Under the pieces are notes generated by a model. That model was given only the letters and a program-made list of their open reading frames with translations. It made no database searches and had not been told where the DNA came from. 64,000 nt of DNA from positions 124,001-188,000 of the forward strand of contig JALBYC010000006.1 of the NCBI GenBank assembly GCA_023212645.1. Reading direction: 5' to 3'. Positions 10,843 through 20,546 of this stretch are shown piece by piece. This DNA comes from Farysia itapuensis (lineage: Eukaryota; Basidiomycota; Ustilaginomycetes; Ustilaginales; Ustilaginaceae). A program made the translations under genes and the position numbers. Position 1 is the stretch's first letter; each line of letters begins with the position of its first letter.

Positions 10843-11372
10843 CCAAGAACTTCTTCAAGCTTCCAGGCTAGACTCGTGTTGCTTGTGACCCAATGCTCAA
10901 CACCGCGAGCACTAAGCATCGAAGTTACAACACAAGTACGCGCGCATATCTTTGGAGATCAGGCAGAAGTGTTGTCAAAGTATTGCTATTGTCAAGTCAG
11001 ACACGACGCGTAGTAATGATTGAGAGAGTGTATGGCTAGACTTGCGAGTATAAGGAAGAAAAGAGCAAGAAGCCCTGATGCTGTTAAGAGAACAAATGAC
11101 CGGTGACGAGAGAGACGTTGCTAGATAGATGACGATGCGTACAATTCCGTTTGACGAGGGAGACAGAGAGACCCGGGAAGAAAGGATGGGGAAGCGGGGA
11201 AGGAGAGTTGATGATCGGTGATTGGGTGGTAGTCCAGCTTCAGTCCCAAAAGCGATGGCAATGTCTTGCTGTGGGAACACGCTCCAGGCGTGACCACAGG
11301 ACTTTTTTGCGGTAAGCTTTGGCGACTTGTGAATGCAGAGACTTCATTCCCATCCCGGAATCGGTTGAGGAG
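10843..11372. other. Intergenic: convergent 3' flanks
   Basis: About 0.53 kb between two genes that end towards each other, so it should contain two 3' UTRs and their polyadenylation sites. No gene was recognised; the frames here are short and featureless. Confidence 0.5.
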
Positions 11373-12647
11373 TTAATAGGCGGAGGTTTGATGTCCACCG
11401 AGCATGCGCGACAGAAGGTTCGTGCTACTTCGCGAGCTTCGCATCTCCACCTGCGATGGGTTGCTCTTTTTGAGACTGGACGGCAGAGCATTGGACAGGT
11501 AGCGGTGCATAACGGAGCCGACCTTTTGGCTTTCCATTTCTTCGCCGCTAACGACGACAACGGGCTGTGCTGGCCTTGATGGCAGGCTAGAGACCGAGTG
11601 TTGTTGCATGCGGGTATCGAGTCCCTCTTGCTCTAGGTAGTCGTCTTCGTAGTCGTCGAAGTCTTCAGCAGACGAGGACGAAGAGCCGTTATCATCCGTG
11701 AGATCTGCTTCGGAGGACATCGAGCTGATGCTGGATTCACTCGAGTCTTGGCGCGTCATGGAAGCCGACTGACGGCGGTACATATTCTTGGGCGACGAGT
11801 CGAGCGAATCGGGGGAGTCGTAGCCAGCAACGCGGTGTGTCGGCTTCTGTCGAGCAACCTCGGGCTTGGCTTGGTTCCAGCAGGGTACCTCTGAAGCGGG
11901 CAGGCTACGCAGAAAGACGCGACGCTCGCTGGCTCGAACGTAGCGTTCGCGCTCGCGACCACAATCGAGACTGCGAAGATGCATCTCTCGTCGACCAGCT
12001 TCGGAACGCGTCTCGACACGTCGGAAAAAGGGTGCAAAGTGAACCATCAGCTCCTCCTCTTCAATTCGAAGATCGTAGTCGAGCAGGTAGAGCAGCTGCT
12101 TCTCCATCAGGTTGACTTCAGCTTGCGAAAAGAGGGCGGCGTACTTGGTCCAGTGCTTGTTCTTGGGAGAAGAGTCGTTGAGGTATTTGGCGGCAACGAT
12201 GAGAACAGCTAGGAAAACGCGGTGACGAGTGCAGTGCATGCCTTTGGCGACTCGAGGAAGTCTAGATCTCAGTCGGTCGAGGTAGACAAGTGTGCAAAGA
12301 AGTGTTGGCACCTGGACATTGGATCGTTCTACCAGAAGTGCAATGAAAGTTTCAAGGCTGGGAAGACCGTTGACTTCGAGCTTGCCGGCGGGATCTGCCT
12401 CAGCAGATGCGACGGATTGGCCCGGCGAGTGTGGTGGAGAGTCTGGTGATTGTGATGTGCCGCATTGGATGACGTGGGCTGCTTGATTTGCGAGGTATAC
12501 AACCATCTCCCTCGTTACAGGACCTTTGATAAGGTCAGTAATGGAGGGGTTGTGCACCAATTTTGGGATCAGGCTGGCTGGGTGACGGCGAAGAAAGCTG
12601 CTGCTGAGACCAGTGCCAGCAGATGTGGATGCTTGCATGGCTGACAT
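11373..12647 (-). CDS. Pho80/PCL-type cyclin
   Basis: Regulatory subunit of a Pho85-like cyclin-dependent kinase. The 424-residue product has a cyclin box at about residues 97-195. Diagnostic stretches are [16 protein letters not shown], then [20 protein letters not shown], then [32 protein letters not shown] (quoted in pieces), typical of PCL1/2-class cyclins that act in G1 and polarised growth. Ustilago Pcl12 is a known member of the group, but I cannot tell orthology. The C-terminal half is low-complexity, serine-rich and acidic ([20 protein letters not shown]), with SP and TR phosphorylation-type sites. The ATG before SAMQAST was chosen because the open frame upstream has no ATG and is pyrimidine-rich like a leader. 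It is transcribed away from FBP1 across a 2.2 kb spacer. Confidence 0.88.
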   Translation of the reverse strand: MSAMQASTSAGTGLSSSFLRRHPASLIPKLVHNPSITDLIKGPVTREMVVYLANQAAHVIQCGTSQSPDSPPHSPGQSVASAEADPAGKLEVNGLPSLETFIALLVERSNVQVPTLLCTLVYLDRLRSRLPRVAKGMHCTRHRVFLAVLIVAAKYLNDSSPKNKHWTKYAALFSQAEVNLMEKQLLYLLDYDLRIEEEELMVHFAPFFRRVETRSEAGRREMHLRSLDCGRERERYVRASERRVFLRSLPASEVPCWNQAKPEVARQKPTHRVAGYDSPDSLDSSPKNMYRRQSASMTRQDSSESSISSMSSEADLTDDNGSSSSSAEDFDDYEDDYLEQEGLDTRMQQHSVSSLPSRPAQPVVVVSGEEMESQKVGSVMHRYLSNALPSSLKKSNPSQVEMRSSRSSTNLLSRMLGGHQTSAY

Positions 12648-14787
12648 TATGTGATGCTGGACGTGGTGTGAGGGCGGAACAGGGAAGGACGAATCGCGAG
12701 ATGGAGTCAAAGAAAGAAGGTAACCAAAAGTGAGCACAGAGAGGATGGGAGAGAAGGACGACCAAAAGAAGCAAGGCAAAGATGTTGATGTCAGGTAGGG
12801 CTTGTTTTAAGGAATGCAGCGGTCAAGGCGTGCGAGCAGGCGTATTGGCCGACCCGGATAAGTGGTGTGCAGTGGCTCGGACAAGCGAAGGCTGGGCCGA
12901 CACCGACAATGACCTGGCTGGCGAAGAGTTGAGGCCAGAATGCATCTGAGTGAACATTGGCATGAATAGTTGGACAAGTCAAGGCAGAAAAGCAGTCTTT
13001 CGAACTGTCCAGCAAAGCATGTCCGGTTGACAGGTCCGAGATGCAGGACGAGGCAAATTCTGAAGGGGGGCACACGGCCTTTGAAGACTGTGGTTTGCCC
13101 GAGCGCTACACAAGTAGGCTCGGTCGACAGGCTGCCACATTTCACACCTGCAGGCGGTACGCCAAGCGAACCCCGCCTGCATGTGGCTGCAATGCAATGG
13201 ATCGTGTGGACCCAAGCGCCCGGCATCGAAAAGCACAGTGGAACGCGAACTTCTGTGCCCGACTCGGGCAAGCCACCGTGACGCGTCTTGAGGCAAAGTG
13301 CCTTGAGAAGAAATTTTCAAAGTTCAATTGCCCTTTGTTCGGCGACGCAGGCGTCTCGGGTTTTCCCAGCCTTTCCCAATTCTGGATTCGAGCCCCGTCA
13401 CCCGCTATGCAATAACCGCCTCGCTTGAGTGACAAGCCTGCAAGCCTTCCAAGCCCATAGGCCCGTTCTATGTCGCTTTCCACAATCCTTCTCGTTTTCC
13501 GTACACGCGAGTAGGCCTGACTAGACTGATGGCTCTCTTTGCGCTACAGCTCTCGGCCGATGTATACAGATGGGCATCTTGCCGAACAGGGAGAGAAGTG
13601 GCACCCATTAGTCACCGTACGGAGTCACAGTCACAGTAGGGTGATGGCACTGATAGGACACTAACGGAGCGTAGGCGAGGCTGACTGGACCAAGAGCTAA
13701 GCGAACGCGCAGTGAGACCAACACCCGAGTTACCGTGCTCCGAGTCGGGCAAAACGCGCTGACAGTTGTGTTCGCGACGCGTCCGCTGTTTCTACGTTTG
13801 CAACACCGACCCGTCACAGCTCTGTGAAGATCCCATCGATGCGCGGACTTCTCGTATGCAACCGTGCACTGGAAAGCTCCGCCCGAGTCTGCAACAGCTT
13901 CAGAGCTCCTTTCAAAATTTCATGTGCATCTCGATCATGGCACCTACTGTCCCGCCCGCGGCAGATGGACCTCCGCTTGCCGCCAGAACGTTATCTCGGC
14001 CTTTGCGGGTTCAGAAGAGCGACCAAAGACATATGTGACCACTGACCTGTCAAGAATGGATGTGCTCACAGCCAATAGGGAGCAGTACAGTGTCAGTGTT
14101 AGTGAAGCCAATCTTGCCATGCGGAACAAGCGTGCCTGAGGTTGCCAGCGCAATTCGCCATGCGCAAGGCTTCCTCTCGCTTCGCCTCAGCACTGTCTGC
14201 AGTGCTATGGCTGCGTCAGGGCCAGTGACCAGAACATAAGCTTGAATAAAATTGTCAAGGACTAGATCACCGCAGAGTGGGATAATTGAGCAGAAAAAGG
14301 TGTACCCTAAAAACTGGTGCCAAAATTGGTGTCGTCTCTCAGGTTCACCGTATCCTGATGCTTTATCATGTCGGCTGTGTAGCATAATATTAGTTGTGCA
14401 GCACTGGTCAGAGCTACTTACATAGCACCAAACGACATTATACGAAGAGGCTGGAGACGGTGAAATAGGGCGACGTTCTCGTTGGCCAAGAGCGCTTGAG
14501 CTTCAATCGCCGATATGGCTCGCAGGATTTACCGGGAATGTCACACTGTGTGGAGTGAAGTTTGCGCAGTGTGCATAAGTGGAGCATTGCGATCTAACAG
14601 CTCGGACGATGTCGCATGCCATGTTCCGGCAACTTCCGATGCAACTGGAAGAGGAATGATCCGCACGTCACACGGGCCTCTGAAAGCACGGCAAACTCTC
14701 CACCTCGAACCGGGTACTTTAATCAACGACCTCCCCCGCATAATCAAAGTCACCTACCGTCCCAACCAACCCAGGCACCGCAAACAT
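12648..14787. promoter_or_regulatory. Long divergent regulatory region, PCL cyclin / FBP1
   Basis: About 2.1 kb with no recognisable gene between the divergent cyclin and FBP1 genes. The cyclin side (12650-12780) is pyrimidine-rich on the transcribed strand, as expected of a leader. A compact cluster at 13610-13634 has three AGTCAC copies around the palindrome CCGTACGG. A GCGGGG (Mig1/CreA-like) core lies on the minus strand at 14734-14739. Small frames within are not conserved in any family I know. Confidence 0.5.
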
Positions 14788-14861
14788 GTGAGCATCCCAG
14801 ACCTGACATGACGACGAGCCGTTGATGTGTACTGACACCACTGAGTCCGTTGATTCCACAG
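14788..14861 (+). other. Probable 5' UTR intron of FBP1
   Basis: A 74 bp segment with a GTGAGC donor, a TACTGAC branch point and a TTCCACAG acceptor, similar in size to the FBP1 coding introns (62-79 bp). Removing it deletes the ATG at 14825 and destroys a minimal ATG-TGA uORF at 14786-14791, leaving the ATG at 14882 as the start. Inferred from sequence signals only. Confidence 0.6.
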
Positions 14862-14881
14862 CCAAACTTTCTGTACTCAAG

Positions 14882-16206
14882 ATGGGATCTGAAGAATACA
14901 ACCCTCCTGCCACTGATATCATCACGCTTACCCGGCATGTACTCAATGAAGGTTTTCGCCTTCGAAAGGAGAGTGCAGCCAGTGGAGATCTTACCATCTT
15001 GCTGAGCTCACTTCAGACCACATGGTAAGCGCCATTCTAGACTGCATCAGAAGGACAGGATTTGACAACTCGCCATTCGTGATTTCCTCCACAGCAAGTT
15101 CATCGAGAGCATGGTGCGCAAAGCCAGCTTGATCAATCTGTGAGTTTCTGCCATCACCGTCCGTCAAGGTTCGGCCCGATCTGACCCGTCATATTTGACA
15201 GAATCGGCGCAGCTGGTAACACCAACGTCCAGGGCGAGGACCAAAAGAAGCTCGATGTGCTCTCCAACGACATCATGGTCAACGCCCTACGGGCCTCAGG
15301 CAAAGCAGCCGTACTCGTTTCAGAGGAAGACGAAGAAGCCATCTTTGTTGGAGAGAAGAGGATCGGCGACGATTTCGATTCGAGCAAGGGCAAGTATTGC
15401 GTCGTATTTGACCCTCTGGATGGCTCCAGTAACATCGATGCTGGTGTCAACATTGGCACGATTTTCGGTATCTACCTCGTCAAAGACGGCTCCAAAGGTA
15501 CATTGGAAGATGTGCTTAGACCTGGCAAAGAGATGGTCGCGGCTGGTTACTGCATGTACGGTTCCTCTGCGAATCTGGTCCTAACCACTGGAAACGGGGT
15601 GAACGGCTATACACTGGACAATCAGATCGGCGAGTTCATCCTGACTCACCCCAACATCACCCTACCGAACCGAGGCAAGATCTACTCGATCAACGAGGGA
15701 AACAGCATGTACTACCACGAACCTGTTCTCAATTACCTGGATAGCATCAAGCACCCCAAAGGCGAAGGCGCCAAACCCTACTCGGCCAGATACATTGGGT
15801 CAATGGTCGCTGATGTTCACCGTACGCTGCTGTACGGTGGAATCTTTGGATACCCTGCGGATAAGAAAAGCAAGGACGGAAAGCTGCGAATTCTCTACGA
15901 GGCCTTCCCTATGGCGTTCTTGACGGAGCAGGTGAGTTGCGCTTTGACTTGCAACGAAAAGGGGAGCTATACTGACTTTTCTTCATTTCCTCACGCAGGC
16001 CGGCGGCGTGGCAACAACGGGTACCGAGCGAATTCTCGACATTCAGCCTACCGGCATCCATCAGCGATGCCCCATCTTCCTGGGCTCCAGAGACGATGTT
16101 CACGACCTGTAAGTATCGTGCGTCACTATGCGCAGCGAGAGAACGAAGAACTGACGAGCTTGCCTCTGGCCATTGTCGACACCAAAGGATGAGTTTCTAC
16201 AAGTGA
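14882..16206 (+). CDS. FBP1: Fructose-1,6-bisphosphatase, five exons
   Basis: Gluconeogenic enzyme that hydrolyses fructose-1,6-bisphosphate to fructose-6-phosphate in the cytosol. Exons are 14882-15024, 15095-15139, 15202-15931, 15999-16108 and 16188-16206, joined in phase to 348 residues, the length of yeast Fbp1. Recognisable parts are [11 protein letters not shown] and GDLTILL near the N-terminus, SEEDEEAIF, the metal and phosphate site [59 protein letters not shown] and [11 protein letters not shown]. The last exon gives the short tail MSFYK after a weak AAAG acceptor. If the upstream 74 bp intron is not spliced, an in-frame ATG at 14825 would add 19 residues. Such genes are normally glucose-repressed; a Mig1-like GCGGGG core about 145 bp upstream fits that, but is only suggestive. 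Confidence 0.95.
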
Positions 16207-16539
16207 ACCACCTAGTTGCACAACTCAATCTTTTCACAAGGCTCTTTCCTGCAACTTGCCAAGATGTTGCCAATTGATGCACATGCGGATCTTGCTGTTG
16301 GCTGTGTGTCTGCACACGTATATCATCTGGATCACAATCACAATAAGAGACGAAGTACACTTTTCCGACCACATTCGGCCGAATTATGAGGACATGACGT
16401 AGCATAAGCCAAGATGCAGTCAAGGTGCAGAGAATACTACAGAGCGCACATTTCCGAGTCTACGAGAGCATCTGTCGTCCTCAATTCCGCGGCCCTGCGG
16501 CTGCAAACTTGTGTTCGTGTTCGCCGAGCTGGTGTGAGG

Positions 16540-16548
16540 ACAAAGGGA
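16540..16548 (+). promoter_or_regulatory. Prf1-type pheromone response element, copy 1
   Basis: Exact ACAAAGGGA, the consensus bound by the HMG-box factor Prf1 in Ustilago maydis mating-type and pheromone-induced promoters. It lies 668 bp upstream of the Clp1-like ATG. The motif is seen directly and its function is inferred. Confidence 0.55.
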
Positions 16549-16791
16549 TATTTTTTTTCACTTGGTCAAAATCTGAACACCGTTTCCAAGTCCGCAATGT
16601 TTGACGTGTCTGCTATTCCTGTGCTAATAGGCGGATCGTGAAGGCACAACACCAGCGTGGCAAACGGACTCATACGACTTAAGCTGGGGACGCTTCTTTT
16701 GTCAATGTCATACGGTTCGAGGCTCACTCGCTGGGAAAAGATTGCCGAATTCAGTAAGGTATCGGACCAGATAAACAATGTCTTGCGTTGA

Positions 16792-16800
16792 TCCCTTTGT
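16792..16800 (-). promoter_or_regulatory. Prf1-type pheromone response element, copy 2
   Basis: Exact ACAAAGGGA on the minus strand (TCCCTTTGT on the plus strand), about 416 bp upstream of the Clp1-like ATG. Confidence 0.55.
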
Positions 16801-16909
16801 TCGTCGTTCCCTTTCCTCTTTCTACCAGCCTGAGGTCTTCGAAATGGTCGTGAGCCGGACCCCGGAACTTTGGACTTTTGCATAATAGCAGGACTGACAT
16901 CTCCGGCTG

Positions 16910-16918
16910 TCCCTTTGT
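16910..16918 (-). promoter_or_regulatory. Prf1-type pheromone response element, copy 3
   Basis: Third exact ACAAAGGGA on the minus strand (TCCCTTTGT on the plus strand), about 298 bp upstream of the Clp1-like ATG. Confidence 0.55.
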
Positions 16919-17215
16919 CGTCCTTTTCAATTCGACCTGACAGGCTTACTTGATGGAGCCGCTTGTTTGCAGTGCTGACAGCCTTTTGTTTTGTATGAGC
17001 GGGGCTGTCCTCACAGGAGGTGTTCTGTCTCAGGCTGCGCTCCGAAGGAACGATAGCATGTACTCCTACTTTCTGTCCCACGATAAGTTGAGCGTTTCTT
17101 GATCGTTGCTTTCCCATCTTCCCGACCGTCCCCCTTCCTCGCCACCACACTCTTCTGTCAACGATCCCCCCTTCCGCCAGACAAAGGTCAGATTCCAAGC
17201 GCCTCTGGCCTGAGT

Positions 17216-18721
17216 ATGTCAATCAGAGATGGTGCTACTCGAACGAATACCAGTGCAGGCGACCTGCAGAAGAAACTGCCAATGGAGGTTCTGAGTGAGA
17301 AGCTACACAGTGTCGGGAAACACTATTGGACTCGACCCGAAACTTCTGATTGCACCGTTGTGATATTCGTGCCTCCCGCTCCCGCTCGGAGCCATTTAAG
17401 GCATGATCGAGCGGTATCGAGCATGCAAAGACAAGGCTCATCGTCTTCCGTGATGAGCACAGGTACACTCTTGTCCCGACAGTTCAACGAATTGTCATGC
17501 TCTACAAGGCTGCAGCAAGTCGAATCATTTCCGTCACCAACATCTTGTTCTCCGAGTCAAGACCGTATGAAAATGCAGGAATGGTCAACCAAGAGCCGGG
17601 ATCGACGCAGTAGCGACTGTAACAGCAGTGTTTCCGGGGCCGACGTTAGTCGAGCGTGTTCCTTGGCTCTTACACCGTCTACTCCAGCGTCAAGCGTTTG
17701 GTCGCCGCCCTCACAGGCCAAAATCAAAGATGCTTACACGTCCAATAACATACCTCTGCAAACTATGGTACATGAAGCTAGGAGAGAGAGCGCACCTGCT
17801 CTGGTTTCCATCACTGGTACTGGTGCGAATGCTGAGCTACAAGGGGCTACTCGGCATACTTTCAGTCTGCATAGTGACTTCCTCGTCACCCAGTCGAGCA
17901 TGTTTCGCAAGCTTCTAGGTGACTTTACGAGTCTAGGAGGAGACATTGGCTCCTTGTCAATGACCAGTAGGAGAGAAGAGACACTCTCCTGGACTGCATC
18001 GAGTCCACGCGTACTCCCGCGCCGGCTGGGGCACAGCCCGATCTTGCAGCTTCCAATTCCTTCAGATATCACCAGCTTCGTGATTCTGATAGAGTACCTC
18101 TATCTGGGCAACTTTGGGCGCCTGACAAGAGCAATGGAGTCTGGCGAAGTACGCTGGGAAAGCGTGATGCTGAATGCCCGATACTTAGGCCTAGACGACA
18201 GTCTCAAGCAGAAGCTTGGTTTATGGTGGAGTACTTGGACTGCATCAAGAAGAGTAATTGCTCAGAATAGAGGGTTTGCAGCCTCACCTAAATCCATGGA
18301 AGCTAACAGGTCGATTCCAGCCAGGCCCATGTCCATGTCTGCTACGATGCGCCGCCAAGCAAGCGAAACTAGTCGAGAGAGCGACTTCAGAGACACGAAA
18401 AGGGCTAAGTTCTCCGGCATCATGCTACCGCGAGGCAGCGAGATTACAACCTCTCAACCAGCACGCGATATCAGACGCGATGGTGAAGAAAGTAGTCAGC
18501 GACGACCGTCGTCTCTTTCGGATCTGGGCCCACAGTATTCTCCAAGTCCAAGGTCAGCAAGAGCTCCAATGAGTCCTGCTACGCCGTCATCAACAGCATC
18601 ACCGCTTCCGAGCGTTCAGCGCACAGGATCATCGGCTGTGCGCGACTGGTTAGGCAAAACTCGAAGACCAGCGTCCACATCCAGCTTGGCATACTATTGC
18701 AACACGCCCGCTGGACGCTAG
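17216..18721 (+). CDS. clp1: Clp1-like (clampless) protein with BTB-like core
   Basis: The product is 501 residues. Near residues 22-40 lies EVLSEKLHSVGKHYW followed by TSDCTVVIFVPP. The central region carries HTFSLHSDFLVTQSSMFRKLL and, after a variable insert, LQLPIPSDITSFVILIEYLY and WESVMLNARYLGLDD: a BTB/POZ-like arrangement that I associate with basidiomycete Clp1 proteins. In Coprinopsis and Ustilago, Clp1 is induced by the mating-type homeodomain heterodimer and is needed for clamp-cell formation and release of the dikaryon from cell-cycle arrest. The rest is serine-rich and probably disordered, with SP/TP sites near the C-terminus. The start ATG is the first in frame. Three Prf1-type elements upstream support a mating role. 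It could instead be a generic BTB protein; assignment is from remembered family patterns. Confidence 0.6.
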   Translation: MSIRDGATRTNTSAGDLQKKLPMEVLSEKLHSVGKHYWTRPETSDCTVVIFVPPAPARSHLRHDRAVSSMQRQGSSSSVMSTGTLLSRQFNELSCSTRLQQVESFPSPTSCSPSQDRMKMQEWSTKSRDRRSSDCNSSVSGADVSRACSLALTPSTPASSVWSPPSQAKIKDAYTSNNIPLQTMVHEARRESAPALVSITGTGANAELQGATRHTFSLHSDFLVTQSSMFRKLLGDFTSLGGDIGSLSMTSRREETLSWTASSPRVLPRRLGHSPILQLPIPSDITSFVILIEYLYLGNFGRLTRAMESGEVRWESVMLNARYLGLDDSLKQKLGLWWSTWTASRRVIAQNRGFAASPKSMEANRSIPARPMSMSATMRRQASETSRESDFRDTKRAKFSGIMLPRGSEITTSQPARDIRRDGEESSQRRPSSLSDLGPQYSPSPRSARAPMSPATPSSTASPLPSVQRTGSSAVRDWLGKTRRPASTSSLAYYCNTPAGR

Positions 18722-19445
18722 TCGCCTAGTGAGCAAGTTCCATGACTGTTGATGCGAGTCATATACATGTTGTTCTTTTCTTTCCTCTTTTCCTATTGCC
18801 TTTCATGTCTTGTTCTCGATCCCTGGACGTCAAATGAGGCGACGAGATTGAAGACAGCGAGACGCACAAGAACCCCAAACTGGTGGCAGGGATGAGTTGA
18901 ATTCGACACGCTGCCCAGCGGAGTTCCAAGTCTGAATCTCAGATCCATAGATTTTCCGCATACATCGGCATATGGATCAACATGGCTGCATTTAGCATTG
19001 AACGCCAATCACATTCTTGAGCGCAGTCATTAGGCCTAAGGCGGGGAAAAACACACGTGTTGACCGAACATATACAGACAGAACCGCGCAAGCTTTTGAC
19101 GCATTTGAGCTTGTTGACTTTGCGGAAAGAGAGCCTGGCTTTCTGGCACCCCTACGCAAGCATGTCCCAGCTGAGACGTCGCTCTGTGTACTGTCTCTGT
19201 GAAGGCCTCGACCGCACCGGCCAACCATCATGACGCTTGTACCTAAAGCCACCGCCATCCACTGCTGAACCTCGCATTCTTATGGCCTTGCTTCCGTTGA
19301 TGTGCTAACATCTTGTGTTCTGGCGACACCTGCTTACCGTAAGTGGCTCGCTGACAAGTCTCTTAAAAGACCTCCCACATCGCCAAACTCACTCCAGGGC
19401 TACCTCTCTCGAACAGCATCCTTCGGACTTCAGCACAGGTCCAAC
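18722..19445. other. Intergenic region with possible 5' UTR intron
   Basis: About 0.7 kb holding the 3' flank of the Clp1-like gene and the promoter of the first seven-helix gene. A candidate 59 bp leader intron at 19339-19397 has a GTAAGT donor, GCTGAC branch point and CTCCAG acceptor. No other gene was recognised. Confidence 0.45.
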
Positions 19446-20546
19446 ATGATCGCTTGGAATTCACCTCCGGTGCTGGCTCAATGTCTCTACGCTTTCCAAT
19501 CAATCATGTGGCTCAGCATCGGCGTCTTCGCCTACGATTGCTGCCACTATCTCTCCTTCGACTGGTCCATCATCAAAGGCACTAGACAGCGAAAGTGGGC
19601 GCATGTGCCATACATCTTCTCCAAGCTCTCTGCATGGGCCTTTCTCTTCTGCGTCCTTGTTATTGTGCACATTGGCACCGAAATCAATTGTAATGGCTTA
19701 ATGCGGGCAAATCAAGTGCTTATGGCCTTGAACATGATCTCATGCTCTATACTCTTGGCGTTTCGCGCTTCTTGTGTCTACACTGGCACAGCACGAAAGG
19801 CGGTCATTGCGGTGCTTGTCGTCTTGACATTAGGCGTGCTCGCCGTATGGCTACAAGGAACCGCCGATGTCGTCTCTGTATGGAGCACGCAGGCAGGTAG
19901 CATCTGGCAAGATGGCCTCTGCATCGTCGTCGACATCCCTGTACGGTACTCTGCCAAGTACGTCTGTACGATCGCCTTTGACTTGATCGTTACGATTCTG
20001 ACAGTTGTCGGCGTACTGCGTATGAAAATATCCTCTCGCATCGGCTCAATCCTGATGAGACAAGGCATTCAGTATTTTGCCATCACAACGGTGATCAACA
20101 GTGTCACTGCAGCATTGACGCTGGCAAACCTGAACACACTGGTCTCAATCATGGGTGGCATCCCCAGTTGCGTCGTGTGCGTCATGTGCGTCACTCGTCT
20201 TTCGGTCAATCTGGCAGAAGAATCCAAGCCAAGAACCAGTGGAGTCTACTTATTTCCAACTGCTTCCAGCAAGAGTGAAAGAATTGCCCGATTTTTCAAC
20301 AAAGGAAAGGACACTCAGCAAGTCGAAGAGCACATTGCCGCCACAATTGGTTCAGGCAAGGATGGTGAAGAGCTTGCTATTGGATCTTTGACCTACAATC
20401 AGAGCAAGACCGAAACACCACCACTTGACAGCAAGGACGAAAAGTTCGCATCACTTGACAGCAAGGACGAAAAGTTCGCATCACTTGAAAGTGATGTCGA
20501 AGCGCAGAAATCTCCAGAGAGTGCTAGCTCCAGTCTTCCGCGATAA
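19446..20546 (+). CDS. Seven-helix membrane protein, tandem paralogue A
   Basis: Integral membrane protein of 366 residues with seven hydrophobic segments (about 8-31, 55-75, 88-108, 115-135, 168-190, 205-225 and 230-250) and a hydrophilic, acidic C-terminal tail of about 110 residues. It belongs to a basidiomycete family of uncharacterised seven-helix proteins with a conserved first-loop motif, FDWSIIKGTRQRKWAHVPYI, and TEINCN before helix 3. A second copy lies directly downstream at 21506, and the aligned first methionines (MIAWNSPPVLA and MVDWHSPAVLA) fix the start. The tail contains an exact tandem repeat. The topology resembles G-protein-coupled receptors, but no receptor class motif is recognisable, so neither ligand nor function is proposed. 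Confidence 0.85.
   Translation: MIAWNSPPVLAQCLYAFQSIMWLSIGVFAYDCCHYLSFDWSIIKGTRQRKWAHVPYIFSKLSAWAFLFCVLVIVHIGTEINCNGLMRANQVLMALNMISCSILLAFRASCVYTGTARKAVIAVLVVLTLGVLAVWLQGTADVVSVWSTQAGSIWQDGLCIVVDIPVRYSAKYVCTIAFDLIVTILTVVGVLRMKISSRIGSILMRQGIQYFAITTVINSVTAALTLANLNTLVSIMGGIPSCVVCVMCVTRLSVNLAEESKPRTSGVYLFPTASSKSERIARFFNKGKDTQQVEEHIAATIGSGKDGEELAIGSLTYNQSKTETPPLDSKDEKFASLDSKDEKFASLESDVEAQKSPESASSSLPR
20424..20483 (+). repeat. Exact 30 bp tandem repeat in coding tail
   Basis: Two identical 30 bp units (20424-20453 and 20454-20483), each encoding LDSKDEKFAS, in frame in the C-terminal tail of paralogue A. A third, degenerate start (LESD) follows. Paralogue B lacks it. Perfect identity implies a recent duplication. 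Confidence 0.95.

Larger units (their letters stand above)
16207..17215. promoter_or_regulatory. Promoter region of the Clp1-like gene with pheromone-response-type elements
   Basis: About 1 kb between the FBP1 stop and the Clp1-like start. It contains three exact 9 bp ACAAAGGGA motifs (one forward, two reverse), listed separately, and a pyrimidine-rich stretch just before the start. A 218-codon minus-strand frame inside it resembles nothing known and is probably chance. Confidence 0.65.

Noticed and set aside
12648..12779. 44-codon N-terminal extension of the PCL cyclin
   Set aside because: It has no ATG, is pyrimidine-rich and does not resemble cyclins; treated as 5' leader.
14825..14881. 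Upstream in-frame ATG for FBP1
   Set aside because: It lies inside a well-formed predicted intron (GTGAGC, TACTGAC, CACAG); the 14882 start gives the family length.
16566..17222. 218-codon minus-strand frame upstream of the Clp1-like gene
   Set aside because: No recognisable domain and it overlaps the promoter with the three response elements; probably chance openness.
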